A stretch of 53,895 bases of DNA from an uncultured Acidobacteriota bacterium (lineage in GTDB: Bacteria > Acidobacteriota > Thermoanaerobaculia > UBA5066): contig CAIMWE010000130.1 of the NCBI GenBank assembly GCA_903845115.1, positions 1 through 53,895 on the forward strand, given 5' to 3'. The notes beneath the pieces are model-generated. The model searched no databases, was not told the origin of the DNA, and saw only the letters and a program-made list of their open reading frames with translations. The position numbers were made by a program, and so were the translations under genes. This document shows positions 18,101 to 26,186 of the stretch, piece after piece. Positions within the stretch are counted from its first letter, which is position 1, and each line of letters opens with the position of its first letter.

Positions 18101-21100
18101 CCGCCAGCGGCGCGCCGGGCACCGTGCGTGGCGTCACGCTCCCCGAGGTGCCCGCAGGGCCCGTTCCGATGCTGTTGGTGGCCTTCACGCCGAAGCTGTA
18201 CGCCGTGCCGTTCGTCAGGCCGGTGACGATGCAGTTCGTGGATGACGTGGTGCAGGTCTTGGTCGAATCCTGAACGGCGACGACCGTGTAGCTGGAGGCC
18301 GCCGGGGTATTGGCGCTCGGCGCGCTCCAGCTGACGGTGGCCTGGGCATTACCCGCCGCGGCCGAGACCGACTGCGGCGCACCGGGTATCGCACCCGGCG
18401 TCACGGAGGCGCTGGGGCTGCTGGGCGCGGAGGGACCGTGGGTGTTCGTCGCCACCACGGTGAAGGTGTAGGGAGTGCCGTTGGTCAGGCCGGTCACGGT
18501 GCAGCCGGTGCCGGAGGTCGTGCAGGTCTTGCTGCCGGAACTCGAGGTGGCCGTGTAGGCGCTGATCGTCGCGCCCCCGGTATTCGCGGGCGCCGCCCAG
18601 CTGACCGTGGCCTGCGTGCTCGCCGCCATCGCCGTCACGTCCGTCGGTGCGTCCGGGACGCCCAGCGGCACGACGCTGGCCGTGTCGGCCGGCCCGGCGC
18701 CGACGGCGTTGACCGCCCGGAGGCCGACGACGGCGGCGACCCCCTTCGTCAGGCCGGAGCTGATGGCGAGGGGGGACGAGGTCGAGACCGGATTGCGGGT
18801 GATCCAGCTGCCGGCGTTGATGCTGTACTCGTAGTTGGTGAGGGCCGAGCCCCCGGTCGCCCCCGCGCTGAAGGCGATCGACACCTGACCGAGGCTGCCT
18901 CCCGTCAATGCCGTGGCGCTGGTGATGGTTGGTGCACCGGGCGCGGTGGCGGGCGTGACGCTGACCGACGTGGAGGCGGCACCCGCGCCGGCCGCATTGA
19001 CGGCACGCAGGTAGACCGTGTACGAGGTGCCGTTGGTCAGGTTCGTAATGATGGCCGGAGTCGTCGCGGTCCCTGCCGAGGTCCAGGTTGTGCCATTCAG
19101 GCTGTATTCGTAGTCCGTCACCGGGTAGAGGCCGATGTCCCCGTTGTCGGCCGTCTGGGTCGGTGCCACGAAGGCGATCCTGGCCTGCTTGTCGGCGGGT
19201 GTCGCCACCAGCGACGTCGGCGCCTTGGGGCGGAGGTTGGCGATGGTGGCGCCGCTCGCGGTGTAGCCGAAGCCACCGCTGCCGGAGGTGTTGGTCGCCT
19301 GGACCCGGAAGAAATAGGTGCCGGCAGCAAGACCCGTGGCGGTGCAACTGAGCGACAAATTCGTGCCCGCACATCCGGTGGGCCCCGCGTAGCCGGTCGG
19401 CGGCGTGGTCGTCATCTGCACCGTGTAGCTCGAGATCGCTGCACCCCCGGTGTCGGGCGCGGTCCAGCTGACGGTCACGGTGCTCGCACCGCTGTTGGCG
19501 ACGGCCGTCACGGCCGCCGGGATATCGGGTGGATCGGCCACCGGCGTGACGCTGACAGCGCTCGACGCTATGCCGTTGCCCAGGGCGTTGACGCCGCGCA
19601 GCAGGATGCTGGAGGGCGACCCGTTCGTGAGACCGGTCACCACCACCGGGCTGGTGAAGCTGCCGGTCGAGGTCCAGCTCGACCCGGCATTCAGGCTGTA
19701 CTCGAAGCTCGTGACGGGCGAGCCTCCGTCGGCACCGGGGGTGAAGCTGATCGTCGCCCGTCCGTTGCCGGGGGTGGCGGCGAGGCCCGTCGGGGCGGCG
19801 GGCGTCCCGACCGCGATCGACGCGCTCGGGCCGGCGCCGATGGAATTGACCGCCCGCAGGAGAATGGTGTTCTGGCTGCTCAGCCCGCCGATGGTGAAGG
19901 CGTCGTTGAATACGTTGGCGGCAAGCCAGTTCGTACCGTCGAGGCTGTACTGATAGCCAAAGCCCAGCCCCGCCGGCGGGGTGAAGCTGATGGTCGCCTG
20001 GCCGGTGCCCGGTATCGTGGCCGCCAGGTTGGTGGGAGCGCCCGGCAGGGCTCCGACCGTCAGGTCCACCGCTGCGGTGCCGCTGCCAGCGGGATTGATG
20101 GCGGTCACGGTGTACTGCGCGGCGCCCGGACCCGATTGCTGGATGGTCAGATTGCCGATCCCCTGCTGGGAGATGGCTGACCCGGTCCTCGCCTTGAACA
20201 CGTGCTGCCAGCTGGAGCGATCCGCCGTCAGGTAGTCGTCCGGCAGCTGCACCTGATCGAAGATGCCTGTACTGCCGAGAGTCAACGTCAGCCGCCCGAG
20301 GGCGTCGATCTGCACCACCACTCTCGTTTTCGCGCCTGCCCAACCCATGTTGCTCGAGTAGGCCAGGACGCCATCCGACCCGGGAGTGGTCCCGGGGCTG
20401 CCGGACTTGGTGCCGTACATCACCCGGATGCCGGTGGCGCTGCTAGCGTTGCCGGCGTAGAGGTGGAACGCGATCGACAGACGGGTGCCGGCTCCCACCT
20501 CGCCGCCGGCGTTCGCGCCGTCGGGGTTGTCGGTGAAGCTGTAGCTCATCCCGTCCCCGGCGGGGTTAGGGTTGCTGACGTACATGTCGAAGCTGGTCCG
20601 GTAAGCCTGCGCGTTGACGCCGCTGCCGGCGCTTCCGAGAACGAAGAACGAGCCGGCTTGACTGTTCGAGGCAGGCGTCAATTCGACCCACGGGCCTGGC
20701 GACGACGACTTCCAGCTTGCGCTCCCGGTCGCGGTGGCGCCCTTCAGGTCGCTCGTGTCGAAGGTATTGGCGTACCACGACGCCAGTGCGCCCCCCGCGG
20801 GGCTGTTGACCGTCGGTGTGCCGCTGATGACGCCGGTCGTCGTGTCGAGCGTCAGTCCATCCAGAAGGGGTGGCCGGATGCTGAAGGTCGCCGCGGTGGC
20901 ACCGGTGTAGGCCGCCGAGGGCGTCAGCGCCGTTCCGGGCATTCCGGTCAGGGATTGCGTCGCCGGGCTCAGGCTCGGCACCGCGAGAGCGCTGACCGTG
21001 AGGGTGACCGTCGCCGTGGCGCTCACTCCGCCGCCGGTGGCGGTGATGGTGTACTGGGATTCCGCCTGGAGGGCGGTCGGGGTGCCGCTGATGACGCCAG

Positions 21101-24100
21101 TCGTCGTGTTGAAGGAGAGGCCCGCCGTCAGGCCGGTGGAGATGGCGAAGGTGGGCGCCGTGCTGAACCCGGCCGGCGTCAGCACCGCCGTCGGCGTCAG
21201 CGGCAGGTCCTTGGTGGCGGCGATGGTCTGCGTGGCGGGACTGAGCGCGGCAGACACGGCCAGCGACACGGTTGCGGTGGCCACGCCCGACGTGGAGCCG
21301 GTCCCCGTCACGGTGTACGTCGTTGCGAGCTGCGCCGTGACGGGCGTGCCGCTGACGACGCCGGTCGAGGTGCTCAGCGACAGGCCGCTGGGCAGGGCCG
21401 GGCTGACGGCGTAGCTCACCGTGCCGCCGAAGCCGCTGGGGGTGAACGCCGTGGTGGGGGTGATGGTGACTCCCGCGGTGCCGGTCACCGTCTGGCTGGC
21501 CGGACTGAGCGCCGGGGCTGCGGCTATGGCGATGCTGACCGCCGTGGTGGCCGTGCCGCTCGTCGCCCCGGTGCCGGTGATGGTGTAGGCGGCCGATGCC
21601 TGGCTCGCCGTCGGGGTCCCGCTGATGTCGCCTGTGCTGGTGTTGAGGCTCAGCCCCGTGGGCAGGCTCGGGCTGATGGCGTAGGTGACCACGCCGCCAA
21701 AGCCGATGGGCGTCAGCGCGGTGCTCGGCGTGATCGCGGTGCCGACCGTGCCGTTGAGCGTCTGCGTGCTCGGGCTGATGGAGGCGAGGTAGGTGAAGAG
21801 GCCGCTGCCGGTGGCGCTGCCGCCACCGGTGGTGACGATGACGTCTCGTGCTCCGGCGGTACCGGCCGGCGTGGTACAGGTGATCGAGGTCGCCGTGTTG
21901 GCGCTCAACGCCGTGCAGGCTGCACCTCCTATCGTCACGGCGATGGCGCCTGTCAGGTTGGTGCCGGTGATGGTCACGCTGGTGCCGCCGCCTGTCGGTC
22001 CGCTGGTCGGGTTGATGCCCGTGAGCGTCGGCGCCGCGAAAGAGTTCTTCAGCACCACGTCGTTGCCGTCACCTCCGGCGTAGGAGAGCACGTAGCTGAC
22101 GCCTCCCAGCGTCACCGTCGACCCCTCGGGCAGTCCGTTGAACGTGCCGACGACGGCACTGCTGCTTCTGTTGTCGATCAGGGTGTAGCTCGCAGAGGCG
22201 ACGAAGCCGGTCGCGCCGACGTTCAGCGTGAGCTTGGCCCCGCCCAGGTTGACGCTGCCGCCGCTGCCGATCACGACCTGGTCGTAGTTCGTCCCGGCGA
22301 CGGGAACCGCGACAGGATTGACGTCCAGCTTGACGGTGCTCGTGCCGTCCAGGGTCAGGGAGCCGAAGGTGAAGATGCCCGTCGGGATGCCGGGACTCGC
22401 CAAGCCCGGGGCGACGGTGGCCGCCGTCACGGTGACCGCGCCAAGCGATCCGTTACCCCCCAGCGTCCCGGCGGTGATCGAGCCCTTCACTGTCCCGGTG
22501 CCGTTCAGCATCTGGCTCCCGGTCCCCTGCTTGACGTAGGTCCCCGTACCCGTGATGCGGCCCGAGTAGATGGTGTTCGTGGAGTGGGTGCTCGTGAGCG
22601 TCGCGGACCCGAGCGCGATCTCGCTCGTTCTGGCGGTCCCGGTGCTCGTGAGTCCGGCCACGGTCTGGTTGAAGCCGTTCATGTCGAAGAGGCCGTCGTC
22701 GTAAACCGTGAGGATCTTGGTGGCCAGGAACTGGTCCGGGTAGGAGAGCCGGACCACGGCCGAGCCGGCGGTTCCGATGCCGTCCCCCACGACCAGACCG
22801 CCCGACACGGCCAGGCCGGCCGACCGGCTCAGCGTCAGCACGCCGTCGAGAAGGGTCGTCTGGGTGGCAGCCAGGTTGGCCTGGTCCAGCGTCGCGTTCG
22901 GGGAGCTGACCAGGAGGTAGCCGCTCGTCGGGGGGCTCCCGTCCGTGATGGTCGCCCCGGCCACCTGGGTGACGGAGACGCCAGAGTCGAGCCGGAGCTT
23001 CGAGGCCAAGGGTCGGGTCACCGGGGCGGTCACCGAGAGGGCGCCGGCGTCCGGCCCGCCGATTCGAACCGTCCCACCGTTCAGCATTGTTAGCTCGACC
23101 GCGGTGATCCCCAGCGCGCCAGAGGCCGTACCCAGCCCCAGGTCGATGGGACGATTGGCGGTCAGCGGCTTTACCCACAAGGTGAAGTTGGTGGGAGCCC
23201 TGAGGTTACTGTAGGCGAGGACGAGCTCGTCGGCGGTGACTGTGCAGTTGCCCCCCGCGCTCGCGACCGAGCCGCTGCTGCTCGCCTCGAAGGTGCCCGC
23301 CTCGATGCTGACCGGGCTCACGCCAATCGTTAAGAGCGACGCACCCGAGTAGCCCCCGCTCTTGAGGAATCGGACCGCCGTCTTGGCGGTCAGGACGACC
23401 GGGCCACCCGTGCTGGTGATGTACGTGACGTAGTCCATCACGATGGATCCCTGGGGAGCCAGGATGGTGACGCCATTGCCGCTGATGTCGGCATACCACC
23501 TCAGGTTGGTCACGTACGCGCCGAGCCGCACGTCGCCGGTGGTCGCAGTGATCGAGACGGCTCCCCCGGAGGACTCGACTGCGCGTGGATCCGTACCGAC
23601 CTTCATCACGTAGCCCACGACCCCGGTGCCGGCGACGATGGTGATGTCACCGGGCGCCTTGAAGGTCTCGTTGATGTTCTGGATGAAGAGGGTGCCGGTC
23701 GTGCTGAAGCCGATGGCGCCGGAGGTCTTGACCTGCACGCCGATGGTCGTGGCTGTCGTGTAATCGGGGGGTAGGGTCGTCACCCCGCCCAGGATCACGT
23801 CCCCGGTGTTGGCGACCTGGATGTCGCCGGTGACGGTGTTCAGCTCGATGTTCCCGGCTGCGGTGTCGAGCGGGTTGGCGGACGTCCCGATGCCGTTGGT
23901 CCCGAGGAGCTGGAGCTTGGGCACGGTCACGTTGGACGAGCCGGTCTGGGTGCTGCCGACGGACCCCACGACGGCCGTGACGATGTCGCGGACCTGGAGC
24001 TGGTTGAGAGTGAGCGTTCCGCCGCTCTTGATGTCGACGGCAAAGAGCTTGGTCGGCTTGTTGACCCCGGTGAAAGTGAGAGCGCTCGCCGCACCTGCCA

Positions 24101-24503
24101 GGAGGTCGATGGAGAGCTTCGAGACCGACGAAGATGTCAGGTTGATGGTCGCCGTGCTGGAGGTCGCGGGAGTGCCACTGCCACCGCTGTAGGAGAGGGC
24201 GCCTCCGGCCGCCGTAGAAGCGGCATCAAACGTCCCGCTGCCGAGCGTCAGCGCGAGGTTCCCGGACCCGTTGACGCTGACGGTCAGCTGGCCGTCTCCG
24301 TCCACCGTCTGCTCGGCCAGGGCCAGCGTGGAGGTCCCCGAGGTCCAGGTGAGCTTGATCGACGACGCGGCCAGGGCCACCGGCGCGGCGAGGAGGCCGG
24401 AGGCAAGGAGCACGAGGACGGCCGCGAGCCGGGCAACGGGGCCATGGCCGGCGGGGCCCGACGAGGGAGCGGGGGGGACCAGGGGTGCCTCGAGGTGCTT
24501 CAC
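12075..24503 (-). CDS. Giant IPTL-CTERM surface protein (4,142 residues), mosaic adhesin
   Basis: GTG start, then a Sec signal (about 20-46, VARLAAVLVLLASGLLAAPVA). Regions in order: beta-helix-like, haemagglutinin-type repeats (about 47-770) including an autotransporter-type repeat (near 650-705, GGNGSLGAVTV); an IPT/TIG domain (about 820-904); four putative Ig (He_PIG) domains (about 905-1485), the fourth interrupted by a lectin-like insert; eight fibronectin type III domains (about 1484-2213); a fifth He_PIG; 20 copies of an ~83-residue Ig-like repeat (about 2308-4007), nearly all with two Cys (GPCSL..., GSC.V.ATK); a Big-1-like domain; and the tail SIPTLGTLGMIGLGVLLGL then VLRRLV. That tail is IPTL-CTERM, a sorting signal with a Pro-Thr-Leu motif, transmembrane helix and basic end. 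The protein is predicted to be exported, processed and displayed for adhesion or biofilm. Minus-strand and plus-strand long frames overlapping it are shadows of the repeats. Confidence 0.93.
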   Translation of the reverse strand: MKHLEAPLVPPAPSSGPAGHGPVARLAAVLVLLASGLLAAPVALAASSIKLTWTSGTSTLALAEQTVDGDGQLTVSVNGSGNLALTLGSGTFDAASTAAGGALSYSGGSGTPATSSTATINLTSSSVSKLSIDLLAGAASALTFTGVNKPTKLFAVDIKSGGTLTLNQLQVRDIVTAVVGSVGSTQTGSSNVTVPKLQLLGTNGIGTSANPLDTAAGNIELNTVTGDIQVANTGDVILGGVTTLPPDYTTATTIGVQVKTSGAIGFSTTGTLFIQNINETFKAPGDITIVAGTGVVGYVMKVGTDPRAVESSGGAVSITATTGDVRLGAYVTNLRWYADISGNGVTILAPQGSIVMDYVTYITSTGGPVVLTAKTAVRFLKSGGYSGASLLTIGVSPVSIEAGTFEASSSGSVASAGGNCTVTADELVLAYSNLRAPTNFTLWVKPLTANRPIDLGLGTASGALGITAVELTMLNGGTVRIGGPDAGALSVTAPVTRPLASKLRLDSGVSVTQVAGATITDGSPPTSGYLLVSSPNATLDQANLAATQTTLLDGVLTLSRSAGLAVSGGLVVGDGIGTAGSAVVRLSYPDQFLATKILTVYDDGLFDMNGFNQTVAGLTSTGTARTSEIALGSATLTSTHSTNTIYSGRITGTGTYVKQGTGSQMLNGTGTVKGSITAGTLGGNGSLGAVTVTAATVAPGLASPGIPTGIFTFGSLTLDGTSTVKLDVNPVAVPVAGTNYDQVVIGSGGSVNLGGAKLTLNVGATGFVASASYTLIDNRSSSAVVGTFNGLPEGSTVTLGGVSYVLSYAGGDGNDVVLKNSFAAPTLTGINPTSGPTGGGTSVTITGTNLTGAIAVTIGGAACTALSANTATSITCTTPAGTAGARDVIVTTGGGSATGSGLFTYLASISPSTQTLNGTVGTAITPSTALTPIGFGGVVTYAISPSLPTGLSLNTSTGDISGTPTASQASAAYTITGTGATSGTATTAVSIAIAAAPALSPASQTVTGTAGVTITPTTAFTPSGFGGTVSYAVSPALPSGLSLSTSTGVVSGTPVTAQLATTYTVTGTGSTSGVATATVSLAVSAALSPATQTIAATKDLPLTPTAVLTPAGFSTAPTFAISTGLTAGLSFNTTTGVISGTPTALQAESQYTITATGGGVSATATVTLTVSALAVPSLSPATQSLTGMPGTALTPSAAYTGATAATFSIRPPLLDGLTLDTTTGVISGTPTVNSPAGGALASWYANTFDTSDLKGATATGSASWKSSSPGPWVELTPASNSQAGSFFVLGSAGSGVNAQAYRTSFDMYVSNPNPAGDGMSYSFTDNPDGANAGGEVGAGTRLSIAFHLYAGNASSATGIRVMYGTKSGSPGTTPGSDGVLAYSSNMGWAGAKTRVVVQIDALGRLTLTLGSTGIFDQVQLPDDYLTADRSSWQHVFKARTGSAISQQGIGNLTIQQSGPGAAQYTVTAINPAGSGTAAVDLTVGALPGAPTNLAATIPGTGQATISFTPPAGLGFGYQYSLDGTNWLAANVFNDAFTIGGLSSQNTILLRAVNSIGAGPSASIAVGTPAAPTGLAATPGNGRATISFTPGADGGSPVTSFEYSLNAGSSWTSTGSFTSPVVVTGLTNGSPSSILLRGVNALGNGIASSAVSVTPVADPPDIPAAVTAVANSGASTVTVSWTAPDTGGAAISSYTVQMTTTPPTGYAGPTGCAGTNLSLSCTATGLAAGTYFFRVQATNTSGSGGFGYTASGATIANLRPKAPTSLVATPADKQARIAFVAPTQTADNGDIGLYPVTDYEYSLNGTTWTSAGTATTPAIITNLTNGTSYTVYLRAVNAAGAGAASTSVSVTPATAPGAPTITSATALTGGSLGQVSIAFSAGATGGSALTNYEYSINAGSWITRNPVSTSSPLAISSGLTKGVAAVVGLRAVNAVGAGPADTASVVPLGVPDAPTDVTAMAASTQATVSWAAPANTGGATISAYTATSSSGSKTCTTSGTGCTVTGLTNGTPYTFTVVATNTHGPSAPSSPSASVTPGAIPGAPQSVSAAAGNAQATVSWSAPSANTPAASSYTVVAVQDSTKTCTTSSTNCIVTGLTNGTAYSFGVKATNSIGTGPAGTSGSVTPRTVPGAPLAVSATAGNAQVTVSWAAPTSNGGSAITGYSVTGSPGGSCTTAGATTCTVSPLSNGTSYTFEVKATNAAGTGAGASASATPALPALTPSSQTITATAGTAMTPTAALTSNSSFVGTVTYGIAPAVPTGLSFNSGTGVVSGTPSAAQSSISYTITGTGATSGLATATLAIAVGPATQGVLSLSAAPNPVHVNGTSLLSTGGGSGSGAVSYAVANGDPCSISGSTLTGTGAGSCAVTATKAADGTYGAATSSPVAVTVTLGPQAALVASASPTSVKVNGASSLYSTGGSGGGAVTYAVASGDPCTVSGSTLAGTGAGSCTVTATKAADAVYAAATSDPVTVSVSRNTQAALFVSASPTTISVNGASILSSSGGSGEGAVSYALVSGPCTLVGNQLTGTGVGTCSVSASKAESVAYSAATSSPIGVIVGLSPQTALSVLADPTTIKTGEWSQLTTTGGSGGGAVTYQVLSGPCILDGTRLTSASAGSCSVSASKAAEGNYASVTSAPMTVTVGLSPQSALSVLAAPSTIAVNDVSTLSSTGGSGTGAVTYALVSGPCSLEVESLTGTGAGSCSVTASKAADLAYAEATSSPITVTVGLSPQSTLSVSAAPTSISVNGSSALGATGGSGAGSVSYTLLDGPCSLAGSTLTGTGSGSCRITATKAADTSYASAVSAPLTLTVALAPQSSLSLLATPSVVNVGDSSVLAATGGSGSGSVTYALVGGPCSLSGSALSGMGAGSCVVTASKGADATYAATTSGPVTLTVGLAPQSALSGLADASTITVLGSSILSATGGSGSGAVTFALLGGPCSISGDTLNGLAAGSCSVSATKAEDSSYAAATSAPFTVTVGLAPQSTLEIQADPSALTVNGVSQLGGTGGSGTGSLSYSLLSGPCSLSGSALTGLGAGSCAVNVSKAADGTYAVATSDARTVPVGLAAQTPLSVSAAPTAITVNTDSILTTGGGSGGGAVSYQLLSGPCSISGATLTGLGEGGCTVVARKSADAAYAETTSGSIVVTSGLSAQSPLSLLADPTSISSGGRSALGTSGGSGTGVVSYSLLSGPCSLSGSLLTGIAAGSCSVAATKEADTRYAAATSAALPVTVGLTPQPTLTLTADPATINVTGSSTLSTSGGAGSGLVSYGVVSGPCSVSGSLLTGTGPGICSVEATKAADTTYASATSAPVTVTVGLAPQSSLTLLASPTTIDVNGTSALATTGGSGTGTVTYVLVGGPCSLSGSTLTGLQRGSCTVTATKAADATYASATSPPVTVTVGLAPQSSLALLASPTTVWINATATLSTTGGSGTGAVTYALVDGPCSLSASTLTGLQLGSCSVTATKAADVAYAQATSAAATVTVELAPQMPLAVVPSPTWIAAGGASTLTTTGGSGTGAVTYALVDGPCTLSGATLTALQKGSCWVTGTKAADATYAQVTSAPATVAVELIPQTPLTVRSEPSMLDLGPTLAGQGGSGSGRILQANPRFDGVLAVTGGSGTGQVFYTLLGGPCRLTGITLTGLDRGSCSVAATREADEVYARVTSEPVTVTVGLVPQSALALLADPSTVAVHGTGTLISTGGSGTGAVTYALVGGPCALSGATFTGIAAGSCSFTATKEADVTYATATSSPITITVGQSPQATLTLFASSGRIAANGTSALTTTGGSGSGVVTFSLIGGSCSLSGSTLTGLRAGPCDVSATKAADATYAEASAAPATVTVILAPQQALAASASPASIPVAGTSNLGSSGGSGGGAVTFSLAGGPCSLSGSTLTGLAAGSCVFTATKAEDAVYTQATSAPATVNVALSTQATLVLTATPSTVPVLSSALLATTGGSGGGLVTFALTSGSCSLSGNRLAGLSAGSCVVTASKAADGSYASATSSPITVTVGVGTASQLAFTTNPSATAMAGAAWAQQPVVTAQDASGNTDPSFNTPVILAIATGTGTLTCTTNPVRPVAGVATFSGCKVDAVGTFTLKATSGSFTNSTTNPSVVIVAESIPTLGTLGMIGLGVLLGLAGIVVLRRLV
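12480..17585 (-). repeat. Twenty tandem ~250 bp units encoding Ig-like repeats
   Basis: Counting from the protein's centre to its C-terminus, 20 units share the pattern L..A.P..I.V.G.S.L...GGSG.G.V.Y.L..GPCSLSG, then LTG...GSC.VTATKAAD..YA.ATS.P.TVTVGLAPQ. Units are diverged at most positions but keep the paired Cys. One unit (about 13560-13800) is enlarged by a second partial GGSGSG stretch. Such arrays commonly change length by recombination. Confidence 0.9.
20128..20797 (-). other. Lectin-like domain nested inside an Ig-like domain of the giant protein
   Basis: About 220 residues (WYANTFDTSDLKGATATG ... SFFVLGSAGSG ... DGMSYSFTDNPDG ... GNLTIQQSGPG) have the look of a legume-lectin/concanavalin beta-sandwich. 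They sit between TTGVISGTPTVNSPAG and AAQYTVTAINPAGSG, the two halves of one He_PIG domain. Confidence 0.6.
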
Positions 24504-24898
24504 TTGAGCCTCACAGGAGCGTCAGCGTCTTCGAGATCGCCTGCATCGCGTTCTTCCTGGTCGTCCTGTCCTGCCCGTTCCGGTCGATTCCGATCACGTC
24601 GTTCCCCTTCCCCTGGGCTCGAAGGCCTGAAGCCGGGCTGGCGGCGGTCGACCTCGCTCGTGGCTCCTCCTTCCGGCCGGGAGCGGACCCTCGCCGCGGC
24701 GTCGATCCGCCCCCGTTCCCTCGGCTGCTACGCGCGGACCTCTCCGCGCGTCGGCTGGCTCCCCGGATGATCTGGCGGAGCCCGACGGGGTTCAACGCGC
24801 AAGTTCCTTCAAGTTCCTGCATTTCCCTGCATTTCCTGGCACGGCCCGCCGCGGCCGCGCCTCCCCCCCGGCTCCCGTCGCGGCGGGCCCCTCGCCCG
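24504..24898. other. Upstream region of the giant surface-protein gene
   Basis: No gene is supported; a 103-residue minus-strand frame (24511-24822) has no recognisable domain and ends just before the giant gene. Near 24800-24840 there are two pairs of short tandem repeats (CAAGTTCCTT and GCATTTCCCT). The promoter and leader of the giant gene should lie here. Confidence 0.4.
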
Positions 24899-25609
24899 TC
24901 AGTCGGTCTCGAAGGGGACCGAGAGGGCGTAGCCGAAGCCGTGGTCGGTCAGGATCGGGGAGGCGCCGCCGCAGGAGAGGGCGATCGCCTTCCGCGTCCG
25001 GCCGACGATCGACTCGAGGGCCTGGCGCGCCCCCTCCCCCTGGCCCGGGTAGAGCTCGTCGTAGAGCCGGCGGCGCGAGACCGTCTCTCCCGCGGCCTGC
25101 GCGAGGAGGAGGACGAACCGGAACTCCATCGCCCTCAGCTCGAGCCTCTCCCCGGCGGGGGCAATCAGCGCCCGCTCCTGCCTCAGGAGGGTCCAGCTCT
25201 TCGGCGCGGGTGACGGCTGGGTGATTTCCATTTCCTGCGGCTCGGACCTCCCGGCCAGACTCCGGATCGCGGCCTCCAGCTCGCGCCCGTCCACCGGCTT
25301 GGCGAGGAAGAGGTCGGCCCCCCCCCGGTAGCAGTCCACCCGGGTCCCGAGCGTGTTGCGCGCGGTGACGACGACGATCTTGCTGCCGGTCGTCCGCCGC
25401 GTGAAGTCGACCAGCACCTCGCCCGCCTCGTCCGGAAGGCCCAGGTCGATGACGGCGACCGTGAAGGTGCGCTCGGCCAGCGCCCGGTAGTAGGAGAGCG
25501 CGTTCGGGACGGCGGCCACCTCGAGGCCGGCGATCTCCAGGAACGTCTCCAGGCTGGCGCGCAGGTCGTCGTCGTCCTCGACGAGGAGGACGCTGGTCTT
25601 CTCGGTCAC
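24899..25609 (-). CDS. OmpR/PhoB-type response regulator
   Basis: This 236-residue protein starts at a GTG that overlaps the stop of the upstream kinase fragment as GTGA. The receiver (about 1-120) has VLLVEDDDDL, AVIDLGLPDEAG (phospho-Asp), VVVTARNTLG and LFLAKPVDG. The winged-helix DNA-binding domain (about 140-232) has LELRAMEFRFVLLLAQ, VSRRRLYDELYPGQ and ILTDHGFGYALSVPF. It is intact and near the usual 230-residue length. Its cognate kinase in this copy is truncated, so the intact kinase at 29011-30933, from the sister copy, may drive it. Candidate targets include the giant surface gene just downstream. Confidence 0.9.
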   Translation of the reverse strand: MTEKTSVLLVEDDDDLRASLETFLEIAGLEVAAVPNALSYYRALAERTFTVAVIDLGLPDEAGEVLVDFTRRTTGSKIVVVTARNTLGTRVDCYRGGADLFLAKPVDGRELEAAIRSLAGRSEPQEMEITQPSPAPKSWTLLRQERALIAPAGERLELRAMEFRFVLLLAQAAGETVSRRRLYDELYPGQGEGARQALESIVGRTRKAIALSCGGASPILTDHGFGYALSVPFETD

Positions 25610-26012
25610 GCCCCATCCTCCCGCGATCGCCTGTCGAGCGCCACCGTGACCTCGAACCGCCCCGGGAGGTCTACCCGGAGCGCCGCGTCCCCTCCCAGGT
25701 CGCCGACGAGCCTCTTCATCAGGTGGAGCCCCATGCCGCTCCCCTCGGTCCCGGCGCTGTTGACCCCCCGCGTTCCCCGCTGCAGCAGAAGGTCCGGCGC
25801 GAGGCCGGGCCCGGCGGCGCAGGCGTTGCCGATCGTCACCTCGAGGCGCTTCCCGGCCCTGGCGAGACGGACGTCGACGGTGCTCCCTGGGTCGGCGTAC
25901 TTCCCGGCGTTCGCGAGCAGGCTGAGGAAGACCGTCTTCAGCAGCTCGGCGTCGGCATCGAGGAAGTATTTCCCGTCGGGACGGAAGTCGATCGGGTGCT
26001 CCCCCTCGCTCC
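25233..26012 (-). repeat. Direct repeat A (HK 3' end + RR 5' part)
   Basis: This ~780 bp segment corresponds to 28637-29419 in the same orientation. Similarity begins abruptly at TTCCTGCGGCTCGGACC and ends near CTCCGCCTCGCTCCC / CTCCCCCTCGCTCCC. The encoded kinase ends differ at about 8 of 127 residues and the receivers at about 6 of 97, so the duplication is not brand new. Confidence 0.85.
25606..26012 (-). pseudogene. Truncated histidine kinase (ATPase domain only)
   Basis: From HPIDFRPDGKYFLDADAELL to the stop, this is the HATPase domain of the full kinase at 29011-30933 (LLANAGKYAD, GNACAAGPGLAP, GSGMGLHLMKRLVGD). The sensor, membrane and HisKA parts are absent. The open frame continues to 26151, but the extra N-terminal 45 residues are unrelated to the kinase. 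It overlaps the regulator downstream by four bases. Without a phospho-acceptor His it cannot be a normal kinase, though the ATPase fold could still be made. Confidence 0.82.
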
Positions 26013-26186
26013 CAGCGCCGCAATCCGGAGCCAGGACCCCAGCAGATAGCCGGACGGGCCGAACGGAAAGGCACGTCCATGGTTCGAGTGGGGTTCCAGC
26101 GGCGCTGTCGCTGAGACTCGAGCTTCCTATCCCTTCGCGAAGTCGGTGCAATATGGGTACCTGTGAGTTATGATATAGTTTCCCAT

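Noticed and set aside
20202-23093. A 963-residue plus-strand frame opposite the giant gene
   Set aside because: It is very Arg/Gly/Asp-rich with no domain, and arises from the GC-rich third codon positions of the real minus-strand gene.
24511-24822. A 103-residue frame just before the giant gene
   Set aside because: Arg/Ser/Gly-rich, no ribosome-binding site or domain; it is more likely leader sequence.
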